A stretch of DNA of 64,000 nucleotides from contig CM028379.1 of assembly GCA_013146195.2 (NCBI GenBank), forward strand, positions 90,625,401-90,689,400, read 5' to 3'. A model generated the notes under the pieces. The model was given only the letters and a program-made list of their open reading frames with translations. It had not been told where the DNA came from and searched no databases. The position numbers and the translations under genes are program-made. Of this stretch, positions 12,340 to 23,911 are shown piece after piece. Within the stretch, counting starts at the first letter, position 1, and each line of letters begins with the position of its first letter. This stretch comes from Codonopsis lanceolata. Taxonomy: Eukaryota; Streptophyta; Magnoliopsida; Asterales; Campanulaceae.

Positions 12340-12870
12340 GATCCAGTGGGGCCTCGCAACATTCCCTCTTTGCACTTTCCTGTTCTCCCCTAAAAAAGGG
12401 AGATACGGGAATGGAGGGGTGATGTATTCCCATATCCTGGTATCCCCTAAACAAGGGATAACTTGATGCGGGAAACTCATAGCTCCCATAGCGATCTGAT
12501 TGGGCCATAAGGCCATTTTAATAAATCCATAAGTGGGGGCGTCGCAATATCTTTTCTTGCACTTCTCTATTTTCCCCTGAAAGATAAAAGGGGAGAATGA
12601 GAATGGAAAGGTAATGCATTCTCATATCCAGTTATCCCCGAAATAAGGGATAACCTGACATGAGGAAACCTTTAGTTCCCATTTTGGATACAAAATCCAC
12701 TCAGGGCAACCGAGGCACATTCCAACGTGCTAACATAGACAGCACTCCTCTCGCACTTTGGATTTCGTCTTCCCCTAAACAAGGGAGGGTGGAACGAGAG
12801 CAGTGGTGTCCCGCATCCGCACGTACGCACACCCCTAAACAAGGGCGCGCGGGGCGCGGGAGCACATCCC
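12340..12870 (+). repeat. Recurrent small hairpins with CCCTnnnnAAGGG core
   Basis: Short inverted motifs recur at 12386 (TCCCCTAAAAAAGGGA), 12443 (TCCCCTAAACAAGGGA), 12634 (TCCCCGAAATAAGGGA), 12771 and 12832 (CCCCTAAACAAGGG). They are separated by related blocks such as GCACTTTCCTGTT / GCACTTCTCTATT and CGCAACATTCC / CGCAATATC. This is an internal diverged tandem repeat of roughly 200-230 bp. Confidence 0.6.
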
Positions 12871-15800
12871 GGGAACCTCACAAACACCTGAAATTGTTAA
12901 TATTTATATCAAGATTAAATTGTGAAATTTAAATAATTATTTTCGGTTAAGTTGATCATAAGATTAGCCCGGGATAACTAAGGGACCTTTAGGATTAACT
13001 TGGAATCATTTTCGAATGAGTTTTGTGTACCATTGCACAAGCTTGAGTTAATTTTCGGTTTGGACCGTATATTCCCGCAGCCCAAAGACAGCCCGTAGTA
13101 AATTGGCCATAGTTATGTGTAGAAAATTCGGAATTGAGATCTGTTTGATGTATTAGAAACTAGACTTCAAGAGCTTTCTATCCATATATTATTCTTAATT
13201 TTTGGTCTTGTAAATCAGTCCAGGCATGTATTTGAAGTTGACTGAAGTTTTGGGTAGCATTTGGGCTTTAGTAACTTGTTTGGCCCATTAGCCTTTAAGC
13301 CCATCTATCTTCCTTACTTGGTATTCAGTCATAATCCACTATTTATGAGTTTTGAAGTTTTGGCTTCCAAATTCGATTTGTTATCTACATTTACCCGTTT
13401 TTAATTAAGACTCTGCACGAGTGTTGTACATGTTGAGGGCTTCCTTTGTACCCGAAAATTATGGAGTAGTGCAACTAACTCCTTTGAGGTTGGTAATTTA
13501 TTTAGGGGATGATTATACACTTCTAAAAATGTATATGTTATGATAAGAAATTATTATTTGACGTTGAGGGGCAAATAATGAATTAATGGTTGAACCCCAA
13601 AGTGTTATAGTATATTAATTTACTCTACATGGTAAATTTATATGACAGTTAAAATATTGCTTGAGGGAACAATATATATTAGTCCCTACGTGTTAAGAAT
13701 ATTTATGAGGTATTGTTATTGACTTTGCATATTCAAATTGAAGTTGATTAATATTTAAGTCAACTAAGTAGTGCGGACCTTTTCTGGTACACGACTGAAT
13801 TGTTTTGATCGAGGAACCCTCGAGAAGATTTTTGTTTGTTTGAGACTTTTAAGGCTTCAACTTTAAACATTTACAGAATGTCAGGAGAAGAAATTGCGTC
13901 GTTTCGTCGAACGATATTCAAACTGGAGCCATCAAAAAAATCATTGTAGCACCCGTGACATTGTTCATACCGTGGATACTGTAGCAGTTCCTGGCAGCAT
14001 TTGTTTTTCTAATTTTTTGGAGTGAAAACTCTATCCTATCCCCTAATTAAACCCCTTCCCTTGCACTTGTGCACTCCCTTAGGGGGCAACATGGTCCCTT
14101 AGCCTTATCAAGATCAAAATACTCTTCCTCCCCTTCATTTTTGGGCTGCCACCGTGAAGACGCAGAGAGAGAAAGAGAACGATGAGCTCCCATGGAGTTT
14201 TGTCGATTCCCAGAGCTACGGGCATCCAATCGACGAGCCGAGACCGCCATCACGAATCTCTCGACGATGAGAACGTTACCCCTTGGTTTGTTTCCGTTTT
14301 ATTTCGAGTTTATTGGTCGAAATAGATATGTTACTAAACTTTATACTTTCTCTCTCTAGCTTATTTTGGTGCTAGGTTGTTAGAAATTTGTTCCCCATGA
14401 TTTGTTGAGATAAAACATGTCTAGATGATATGTTTATGTGGGGTTTGGGGCTGTTGAACACGTGAGATTTGATTTTTTGGGTTTGTTGTATTTATTGAAA
14501 CAATTAGGAATATAAATTACTTGTTATGGGGTTTAGAAACACAAATGAAAATAAATTTCAAAATTATACATTGCCCTAGAATTTGGAAATTTGTATTTTG
14601 ACTAAATGGGGTTAATTAAAATTTTAAAGTGTTGTTTTAAGCCCTTTGATAAATTCCTACGACTTTGTGTTCATTGGGTCTCAATTGAGAGATTTCGAAA
14701 TTTGGTCGGGTGAGACCGAAATTGGTGAATTTGCGTATTGAATGGGTTTAGGACTTCAATTGAAATCTTTGGGTGATGCTAGCATGAGAATATTGTTAGT
14801 TAATAAAATTAAGTAGTTTGGGAATTTAATGAAGGTTGTGCCTGAATTGTGAAATTTCAAGATTTGGACATTTTGGGTAATTATGGGTTTGATTATGTTT
14901 GTTGGGTATCTATGTCTTAAAGAATATGGTAATGGATTTAGGAACCCAGATAGTCTATAAATTTCAAAATGAGTTTGTGACTTAAATTTTGAAAGTTAGT
15001 GTTTCGACTCAACGGAGTCAAATAGAGTTTTAATGGGTTCGTGTGAGTCCTAGGATAAAATCCTACGATGTTTGGAAATCGTTGAATCTAATTTGTGAAA
15101 TCACAATATTATGTCATTTTTTGAGATTTTTGGTTTGGGTGATAATTGATTATTTAGGACTTCATTATAAGTCCCTATGAATGTATTAGTAAAGTCTAAA
15201 ATCCTTATACGACTCTCCATAATAGTTAGATTTCAAACTAATGAAAGCGTTGAATTTTGGGAAGTCATGTTTTGTGCACTCTAGTGTATTAACTTGTTAT
15301 AGAATCTAAGATGTGATTCTTGTATGTTAAATGGTGAATTGGGAATATGATTAGATGATTGATTCGTATGTGATGGTGAATGTACTTTTGGGCACTCTAT
15401 TTAGAAAGTTTTGGGTTACGATTGCGATAGTATTGATGACATGCTTGTGATAATTGGGTTTTGTAATAATTGAACTTGTTAAGGATAGTGTTTGTATAAT
15501 TCATGGGCTTCTATGGATTTTGGGAGTTAGGATGAATTATCATTCTATGAAAAGTTTGTTATTCATGACCTAAAGGGTTTAATGATCCTAGTCTAACGAA
15601 GTAGTTTTGGACGATGTATAATGGGTTGATGGTTGAGTAAATAACTTAGCTTGAGTTTATGCTAGAAAATGATCTCCTATGCCTATTTGGTATTATGACT
15701 ATAAAAGCATAATTGTAATATTTATTAAGGAGTGAATACTTTATGTTGGTTAGATAATATGACTTAGTTAGCATATTGTGTATATTTGATTAAAACATGA

Positions 15801-17753
15801 TTTACTATTGAATGCTTTAAGTTGTCAATGATATTGGAAATGTGAACTTGAATTGAACTAGGGTTTCATCATGAACATAGAAACATAGTTAGCACCATGG
15901 ATTGAGAACTTAGATGGGGTTACCTTACATATAGCAATTGAACCCTAATTTGGTGAACTTGTAGTGAATACTCGACGGAGTTGCTATTAAGGAAGAATGG
16001 AATGTAACGGACACTGTGTTAAATCCCTACGTGGTTTAGAGACTCTATATGTAAGTCTAACACAATTGGTTAGTTAACGACAATTATGCGTTGATCATGA
16101 TTTATGTAGTAGACCTTGATAACCTACTTGATTTGTTGAGTTCACTCTTGCGAAACTTGGTTGTTATTGGTTTATGGCAAGTAAATATTTACTTGTCCAT
16201 TGCATTAAGTCCAGCTGACATAACGTGATTTGATTGGTTAAGTCAATGGTGAGACGAAACATCGCCTATACGAATCGTAAGATTCGTATTCTCTATGGAT
16301 CGTCGTACCGGAGATCACACACACACCTCCATTGTGGGCCGCAGTGGGGAAGTAGCCCTATTGCCGTATCAATACGTGCGTCATTGGCTTGCTATTTAAA
16401 CTGAGTAGATTCTCGGTACAAGTCGATGTATTACAAGAGCATCGATGGCACGAACTAGTTTAATACTGTGTATTGTAGGAGCAACACAGCGGCACTAATT
16501 GGATATCTTCTCTATCCCTTATGTGGCTTACTATAAGCACTTATGTGACAACAAAGAGTTAATTGGAACATAAGATCTAAGTGACCATATTTGTCTTGAT
16601 TGTGCATTATATAAAAACTTGAGGTGTATATATATAAATATATATACTTATACATGATGATTTTTATAAGAAGGTCTTCTAATTCATTTGATTTGTTTTT
16701 GAACATGGATACTTACGCTGGTTCACTTGGACAGTTTAGAAATGGAAAGAAGCGGTTATTTTGTGAAGTATCTAAGCGATACAACACTTATTCACGGGTT
16801 TTGTCATTTGTAAAACTACACCAAGATTATTTTAATATTGAATAATTATATGTTACATTTCTCTTGTAGTAGCATACCGGGTCATTATGACTCATTATGT
16901 ACTTTGTTTTCTAGTTACAGTCATCCGTTAACCGTGTTGAGGCCGAGCCGATCGTGACTATAACAGTGCACAACTGGTCGATAGATCGAGTTGAGATCGT
17001 GTGTTTGTGCTTGTAGCAGCCGAATCTTTCGAGTAGTAGCTCGTGGAGTCTCATTTCTTTATAGCATCGTCATTTATATTTTTGTTACGTTGTTATTCAT
17101 GTGAGGTCGACTTTATGTAAAGTTATATAGACTTTACGGTCGGGTAGAATACTTGGGTATTTATGTTGACTATATTTATGTAACCGACATGTATCGTCGA
17201 GCTTGTGTACTTTAATTCGTAGTATTTATTCAGTTGTCTTCCGAGCAAGTAGTAGCCACGGGGCATTCATTATTCTTGTTGTTGGTATTGTTATTGTCAA
17301 CCCCGGTATGATTTAGCCGTTGGGTCATTGTTGTTATATCAGGTTGGTTCTTTGTTGTTTTGTCGGCTTTGGGTTGCCGATGGTTTGCTTGGTGTCTGAA
17401 ATGTTACGGCACGCGAGTTTTGTGTTTAGCGTCATGAGACAACTTCTCTCTTGGTTTCGTTTATTTTAGCTTCGAGCTCTACAGCTCAGAGTTTCACTCT
17501 ATTAAAGCTTCCATGTTTTCAATTATTGAAATCTTGTATTTTAGTACGACTTTACGTTCTTGTTTAGAGCTTATTAGCTCGACCTTTAGACTGACACTAA
17601 TGTTTAACAAGTGTTTGCCCTCTTCTTGTATTGTTCCAGCAACATGACCTTGGGATTCCATTCTGGATACCGGGTCGGGTCGTGACAATTTGAGAATTTA
17701 GGGAATGTAGAGGCTGAGGCAGCAGGCGTAGGAGTTTGTGCAGGAACAGTTGT

Positions 17754-19818
17754 TTAAGCAGGATGAACCTCAGAGGTTGGTTCAGATTTTGCTTGATTTT
17801 CAGCTTCTAAAGAATCTGCAAAGATGACTTTCTTTCCAGTTGGATGTTGCAAAGCTTCCTTGATAATAACTTGTTGCCTTTGGTGAACTTTAAAGGCTAA
17901 TTGAGAGGTAGATATGAGAGACTCATCATTAGTAGCAGTTGCAGTACTAGTATCCAAATTTTTAGTTTGTGCAACAATATTTTTTTCAATTTTCAAATTA
18001 GCTGCATCTTTGTCCTCCTTTTCTGTATTTGTTGCCTCTTCAACAGTTTCTTCTGAGATATCATCAGATTGGTATAAAGAAGAAGGAGTGTCTGGAACAT
18101 CGTCAATTATAGGAGAGGAGAGAGCAACTGGTTGAACAGAGGGTGAAGCTGGAGTAGAAGACTGAACAGTAGGTGAGATAGGTGGACTGGCTAGAGCTGG
18201 TACATCTGTAGTAGTGGCAGCAGGATGGTTAACAGGTTCAGCAGTTGTAGGCTGTTGCTGGGAAGAAGGCTCATCAGCTGGAGGGATAGATTGTAAAGGA
18301 ACAACATCACAAGGTTGTTGTTGTGAAGTAGATGTTCCTCCTACTTGTGATGCCATTTGTTGAAGGGCAGGGTAGTTTGCATTGGCATCTTTAACACATT
18401 TTGAAATAAATAGAAGTGCCTTCTCCTGTATCTGCTGTAACTTTGATGGATCAAGAGGAAGCAGTTCCATGTCTTGATTTATACTCTTATCTGTTTTATT
18501 AGCTGGTCTTCCTATTAGATAGGGGCCATTTGGAGGGAGATTTTGAAGACCATAGACCTAGTTGTGAATGTCACATACATTCATGATGAGTTCATCTTGA
18601 ATAAATTTATCATTGCCCAAGTAGAATGCATTTCAGATTCTAGGCAGAAGGTCAAAGTACTTGCCAAAGTAATAGGCAAGTTCTGCTGAGGTCATGTTGG
18701 CAGGGACTGCAGGATAAAGAACATTTCTTTCCTTTTATAGTTTTCATCTAAGTATTTCACTAGGTTGACCAAGGGTTTATCTTCTTTCTTCTCCTCATGA
18801 AAAGACAGAAGAGCTTGGATAAAGAAAAGTAAATGGTCAATGGGAAATACCCAATTTTGAGGAATAGGTTTGGGGTTTTCACAATAGATGGAGTAGGATG
18901 GATGGTAGGTTGGGTTAGAAATAGGAGGAAAATATGGAGCAGGTGGTTGGTCTGAAGAGGTTGTTTCAATAGGTGGTGAAGGTGGAGGATTTGCAATTTT
19001 AGTAGGTGAGGAGAAAGGGATAAAGGAACCAGTATTTAGTTTTAGTGTAACCTTTTGCTTTTTCCTTAAAGACCTTCTGGGTGGAGTGCCAACTGGAGCA
19101 GTAGCAGTAACAGTAGCTGCTCTTACAGTAGCAGTTGGAAGCAGCAACAGTTGATATATATTTGTCGATTCTTTAGCAATGTCATCTGCTTCTTCTTCCT
19201 CTAAATCTTCAAGCATATTTCTTTTCTTCTTCTTCTTCTTCTTCTTCTGCTTGGACCAACTACATTTACTAGGACAACTAGAGGGGTTTCTTGTATATAC
19301 TTGCTGGAGTTAATGGCCCTTGTGATTTCTACAGCTGCGAATTTTCTAATCTTTACCGCAAGAATCACAACAGCAGCAGCAACAACATTGATGATGGCTG
19401 GGTACTGTCTTAGAAACTAAGTGATGATCGGGTGATGAGTTATTCTTGCTTTGTTTGTTCCCAGATTTTCTCTATATCTTGCAATGTTTGCAGATACACA
19501 TTTTATCAAAACTGCAACCCAGTTCATCCCATGGTTCTGCAGAATAGCTTCCATCATTTGCAATTAGGCTTCAGTGATTTTGTCGTGGCTTCCAGACTTG
19601 ACAATAAGAAATTTGTCTATTACAGTAGCTAAAGCATAGTGCAGGGGCTGAAAGTGACTCTTGAATCTATCAGCTGCTTTTTCGAAACGATGAGTGTCCC
19701 TCATGGTGACCCATCCTCTATTTTGTACATCTTGAGGTACTGTCAGACTTATTGAACCAACAATTTTTAGATTTGGGAAGACATTTGCAATAGAGGTTGC
19801 ATTGAATACCACATGCAC
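17754..19818 (-). pseudogene. Decayed retroelement-associated ORF cluster
   Basis: Three minus-strand frames follow one another: 19818-19564, 19216-18692 and 18470-17754. The first continues past its stop (a TAA in place of a sense codon at about 19564) into LQMMEAILQNHGMNWVAV, then degenerates. The second has an acidic/basic low-complexity start and a SPT/P-rich middle; the third is rich in Q, P, S, T and acidic residues. The pattern (a folded N-terminal part, then disordered S/T/P-rich segments) resembles the extra or gag-like ORFs annotated in asterid retroelements. I do not recognise a named domain. At least two stops or frameshifts make it non-functional as it stands. Confidence 0.45.
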
Positions 19819-20302
19819 TCCAAAAATAGAGCCCGAAATAAAGAAGGATGTATTGGGGGTTAGGTTTATGGAGGTAATAGGAGCTGCATTGGAATCATAG
19901 CTACTATTGCACTTTCAACTTTTAAAAGGAGTTTTAGTGAAAGGTATGCCACAAGTCAATTTTTCTATTGACAAGAAATGCAAGACATGTATTTTAGGAA
20001 AACTGACAAAAACATCTTTCAAACCTAAACCATGTCTTTCAACCAAAAGAATTCTTAAACTGCTACACTTGAATTTATTTGGTTCGATTACTACTACTAC
20101 TTTATGTGGAAGCATATATACCCTAATAGTGGTTGATGACTACTCAAGATATACATGAGTTGAAATAATGCAGTCCAAGGATGAAACTTACAGCCTACTC
20201 ACTGCCCAGTTCAGAAATCTTCAAACTCGAAAAAATGTGATATCATAAGTGTAAGATTTGACGATGACACTGAATTTAAGAATCTTGGAATAGATACCTA
20301 TT

Positions 20303-21010
20303 GATGTCCGGATTATTAGATGGCAGTCCCCTCCTTCTTTGTTTGTGAAACTTAATACTGATGGTGCTTCTCGTGGCAATCCTGGTGTTAATGGGGGAGG
20401 TGGTATTGTTCGTAATTCTTCCGGAGATCTGATATATGCCTTTTCCTCTTTCTATGCTAAGGTCTCCAACACGGTTGCTGAAGCCAAAGCCTTGCTTGAA
20501 AGGGTGCTGTGGCTTCAAGGTGCTGGGTTTAGAGGTGCGTTTATTGAGATGGACTCCAAGGTTCTAGTGGGCTGTTTTACAGAGAACCATCGTATTCCCT
20601 GGAAATGTTGGGCTATTCTTTGTCAAGTTCGGGCTATTCAACGGGATATGGGCTTCAAAATTAGTCACTGCTTTCGGGAAGCGAATAGTGTTGCGGACCT
20701 CCTTGCTAATTTCGGTTGTGAATCTTCTGCCTCTTTCCACTTTCATGATGTCTACAGCTTGCCCCCTCGCATTCGTGGATCTATTGATTTGGATAAATCT
20801 GGTACCCCGTATGTTAGATGTCGGAGAAAACATTAGTCTGTATAGGCTTCTCTTTTTTGTTTTTCTCTGTATTTCTGTTTCGAGGTTAGGCTCCTTTGTC
20901 CTCCCTCTTATAAGGGTAAGGCTGGTTGTCCCCCTCAAGTTTGTTCTTCTTTTTCATTTAATAAAATCCTGCAGGGTGCCGTCCCTGTTTCTCTAAAAAA
21001 AAAAAAAAAA
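20303..21010 (+). mobile_element. 5-prime-truncated LINE with intact RNase H domain and poly(A)
   Basis: An open frame from 20303 to 20836 encodes a plant LINE C-terminal RNase H: LNTDGASRGNPG (first Asp), AEAKALLE (Glu), EMDSKVL (second Asp) and FREANSVADLLAN (last Asp). All four catalytic acidic residues are present. A 3-prime UTR of about 160 bp follows, with ATTTAATAAAATCC and a 16-A tail at 20995-21010. The element lies inside the copia integrase. The host reading resumes at TPQQNGV, so a short host segment (about 40-50 bp, judged from usual copia spacing) is missing at the junction. Confidence 0.9.
20995..21010 (+). other. LINE poly(A) tail
   Basis: Sixteen A residues ending the LINE 3-prime UTR, followed directly by copia sequence CACCACAACAAAATGG. 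Confidence 0.9.
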
Positions 21011-21308
21011 CACCACAACAAAATGGTGTTGCTGAAAGAAAGAACATAACTCTTATAGAAGCTGGTAAAACCATGATTGCTGAAGCCAAGCTACCTAAGT
21101 ATTTTTGGGTAGAAGCTATCAACACAACTTGCTTCATACATAACATGTCTCTCATCAACAAATTTCATGAAAAGATACCATATGAACTGTGGAGAGGTAG
21201 AGCACAAAACATTGCTTATTTCAAAATCTTTAGGTGTAAATGCTATATTCATTACAATGGTAGTGACAACAAAGGTAAATTTGATGAGAAGGCTAATGAA
21301 GGTATTTT

Positions 21309-21924
21309 TGGGGGTGAAAAGACAACGATACCCTTAACAAGTCTAAGACGCGCTACAAATTATTCAAACCGCGCTGCATCAATATTATTGTATCAATTTA
21401 AATTCCTAATCAAATTTTTACACAATGATACATCAATTTTTGCACCGTGAAGCATCAATTTAAATCCCTCATCCAATTTTGCATCGCGCTGTATCACATT
21501 TTTGCACCATAATGTAAAATCATAATGAACCAGACCATATCTTTCGGTTTTTTCTTCATTCTCGTCATTAGCCTTCTTCATCATCCTCCTTTGTCTTCAT
21601 CCCTATTAAAAAATCATTCAATCAACGCAGGTCGATCCCTGTTTCGTTGTACACAATCATAATTTTCAAATTCAAAGCGTTGACCGGAGCTGTGGAAAAA
21701 GACATTCTACACATTTTAAGAACAATATTTAAAAATAAACTTTACCGGTTAAAAAAAAAGAACGCTGAACTGGAAAAAAGAAATATTTGAAAAAATGTAC
21801 AGACTTGATATTTCAGATAGTCGGAATTTCAACATTATTTGGGCTGGGTTCTTATTGAGCACAAGGAGATGTTCTTCACCATTTCTTGTAGAGAGTAACA
21901 AAATTTGAGCCGGATAACTTCATA
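21309..21924. mobile_element. Fragment of a CGCG-motif TIR element joined to the copia end
   Basis: At 21309 copia coding stops making sense and GGGGTGAAAAGACAACGATACCC begins, related to the terminal sequence at 22009 (GGATGCGAAAAGATTACGATATTC). The segment also shares AT-rich CACCGTG/CGCGCTG motifs with the neighbouring element. It looks like a second, partial member of that family; its other end is not clear. Confidence 0.4.
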
Positions 21925-22840
21925 ATTGGGCAAAATTCCGGTTGGTCCACTTTCCCAAGTTTGTAATTGCTAAAGTACTTTTTAAAAAAATTAGAAAAAA
22001 TCATTTTTGGATGCGAAAAGATTACGATATTCTTAATGAGCAATAGCCGTGCTAGGTCAAGTTTATATATCGCGGTGCAAAGTTTATAAAGTGCAAGTTT
22101 ATACACCGTAGTGTAAAATTTCTTTCATCAATTAATTTTACATATTTTTGCACCGCGATTCAAAGATTCATTTTTAAATATTTTTTACAACAAGTTTATA
22201 TGTCGCAGTACAAAGTTTATAAAATACAAATTTATTTATCGCGGTGTAAAGTTTCCTTCATCAATTAATTTTACATATTTTTGCACCGCGGTTCACAAAT
22301 ATATTCACCGCGATTCAAAGATTTTGAAAGATATATCGTGATGCACATATGTTATTAACCAGTGTTCATAACAATTAATATTTATTAGTTTTTATATTAT
22401 TTAAGTTTTAATAGAAAAATTGAAATAAATAGATGTTTGTATCACATTACAATTTTTTATATATCGCGGTTCATAGTTTTTATATATAAGTTTTGCGCGG
22501 CGATATATAAAAATTATAAACCACGATACAAAAATACTAATTCACTCAGTATTTGAATAAAGAAATGTAAATAAACAGGAATTTATATCGCGATGCAATA
22601 TTATTATATATAGCGGTACAAATTAAATTTGAAGTATATATTTTGTACCGCAGTATATACAACTAAACTATGAATCGCGATTTAAAGACTAGTCATCTAT
22701 TACACGTATCTTATGTTTATTAAGGGTAATATAATCTTTTCCTATCCAAAAATAACTTTTTACGATTGAAAATAAAAATAAAATACTTTATCAAATAAAA
22801 ATTTAAAAAAGGACACTGGCCCGTAATTTTTTCTTCATAA
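21925..22840. mobile_element. Non-coding TIR element with many CGCGGTGCAAA-like motifs
   Basis: Arms at about 21925-22038 and 22720-22840 are inverted copies of each other. Best matched are TTTTTGGATGCGAAAAGATTA (22004) and the complement of TAATCTTTTCCTATCCAAAAA. Between them a motif resembling ATATCGCGGTGCAAAGTTTA occurs at least a dozen times in both orientations (22066, 22147, 22200, 22236, 22275, 22306, 22331, 22459, 22495, 22585, 22642, 22672). Such subterminal or internal binding-site-like repeats are typical of non-autonomous DNA transposons. No target duplication could be fixed with certainty. Confidence 0.6.
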
Positions 22841-23014
22841 TTTGTACGCGTCAAGCTCGAGAGCCGCATGTCACATGGTTCACAACCACTCTCAAAGCTG
22901 GAGTATTTATTACTCGCTTCTTATCTTCTTAAAATACTAGTAGTAAGGAGAAACATCATCAACTGATCGAACTATGATATTATTTGGGTAACCCACCAAC
23001 TCTTCGCTATCAAT

Positions 23015-23189
23015 TACTCCCTTTGTTTCGAGTAAATAATTTTGTTTGAAAGATATTTTTTTAATGTTATTTTTGGTAATTTATTAATAATAAAATAAAA
23101 ATTTTATATCTTAATTTTTTAAAATAAACTCTTTAAATAAAACATCTCAAAATAAAATAATAAACTCTTTGTCCGAGACAGATAAAATA
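23015..23189. mobile_element. Stowaway-like MITE, diverged
   Basis: Starts TACTCCCTTTGTTTCGAG and ends with CTCTTTGTCCGAGACAGATAAAATA. The ends are imperfect inverted repeats of the widespread CTCCCTC-CGTCCC...ACAAAGAG type. The interior matches the other members at 23610, 46859 and 55091 (TTTTATTACTAATGA-like core). Confidence 0.6.
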
Positions 23190-23609
23190 TATTATAAAAA
23201 TAGTGATCTTTAAAAGGAAAGAAAAACTATAAATATACTTTCTATGTTCAAGCAAAGAATCCATCATACAGTATTATTTTTGGGTGTTTCAGTTAAACAG
23301 TTTATTTTAAAAAAATTATGTCTACAATCTACAAAATATTTTAACTTTACTCTCCATATGTTATATTTTTATTTTTATTATGATAGAATATTATTGTAAT
23401 TATGACAAACTTTAATACTAGTTATATGTTATTTCAACATTAAAATTTTCAAATATGAATTTGGGTAGAACGAAAGGAATATTATTACTAGTAAAGATAA
23501 TATAGTTAACTAGTTCAGTATACTGAGATGCAGATCGGGTTTAAATGTTTTACTCTCAAAGCTTTTAGCTGTAGGAATTATAGAGTTTAATTAAGATAAT
23601 TACTAAATA

Positions 23610-23909
23610 CTCCCTCTGTTCCTGACAAAGAGTTTATTATTCAATTTTTGGATATTAATTTCACTGAAAGAGTCAACTTTTAAAAATTAAAATATAAATG
23701 TGTTATTTTATTACTAATGAGCTATTTCCAACGCTACGGGTAAAAAGTTCACTATTTTATTTTGAGATATTTCGCTTAAAAAATCTACTTTCAAAATTTT
23801 AGACATAAAAGTATCATTTTATTATTAATGACTAATGAGCTTCTAAAAGTTTCATTTTCTTAAAAATGTTAACTTTTAAACGGAAACTCTTTGTACGGAA
23901 TAGAGAGAG
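23610..23909. mobile_element. Stowaway-like MITE with TA duplication
   Basis: CTCCCTCTGTTCCTGACAAAG at the left and the complement of CTTTGTACGGAATAGAGAGAG at the right form a TIR of about 24 bp. TA flanks both sides (23608-23609 and 23910-23911). Length 300 bp, AT-rich, non-coding. Mariner/Stowaway family by ends and TA target. Confidence 0.8.
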
Positions 23910-23911
23910 TA

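Larger units (their letters stand above)
11048..12882 (+). mobile_element. Nested solo LTR (Tat/Ogre-like) with 5-bp target duplication
   Basis: Begins TGTAGACACTCC and ends CCTCACA, so it has TG...CA ends. It is flanked on both sides by AACAC (11043-11047 and 12883-12887). It has a TATA box, a conserved GGGTGCCTAGCACC hairpin near 12216 and a GGTGGCGACTCT motif near 12318, features common in LTRs of Tat-type elements. No coding domains occur. The flanking duplication rules out half of a larger element and favours a solo LTR or a small non-autonomous insertion. Confidence 0.85.
11040..17687 (+). mobile_element. 3-prime LTR, Del/Tekay-like gypsy, split by a nested insertion
   Basis: Starts TGCAACAC after the polypurine tract and ends GGTCGTGACA at 17687. 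Removing the 1,835-bp insertion (11048-12882) and one copy of its 5-bp duplication leaves about 4,808 bp. After the insertion it resumes with ACCTGAAATTG and an AT-rich segment typical of Tekay LTRs. Its last 2.15 kb match 7248-9397. Confidence 0.85.
19890..21318 (+). pseudogene. Ty1/copia integrase fragment, interrupted by a LINE
   Basis: The upstream half (19890-20302) reads as the zinc-binding part (His in HFQLL, then CKTCILGK) and the first catalytic block (LHLNLFGS, VVDDYSRYT). A stop follows ...SRYT and a frame disturbance lies near 20240. The downstream half (21009-21318) resumes at TPQQNGVAERKN, which carries the third catalytic glutamate, and continues through YFWVEAINTTCFIHN to the copia-typical KANEGIFG. 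It is the same family as the minus-strand copia at 38042-38782 (shared LGKL-K-SFK and LSTKR/LSTNR segments). No gag, protease or RT is attached, so it is a fragment. Confidence 0.85.
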
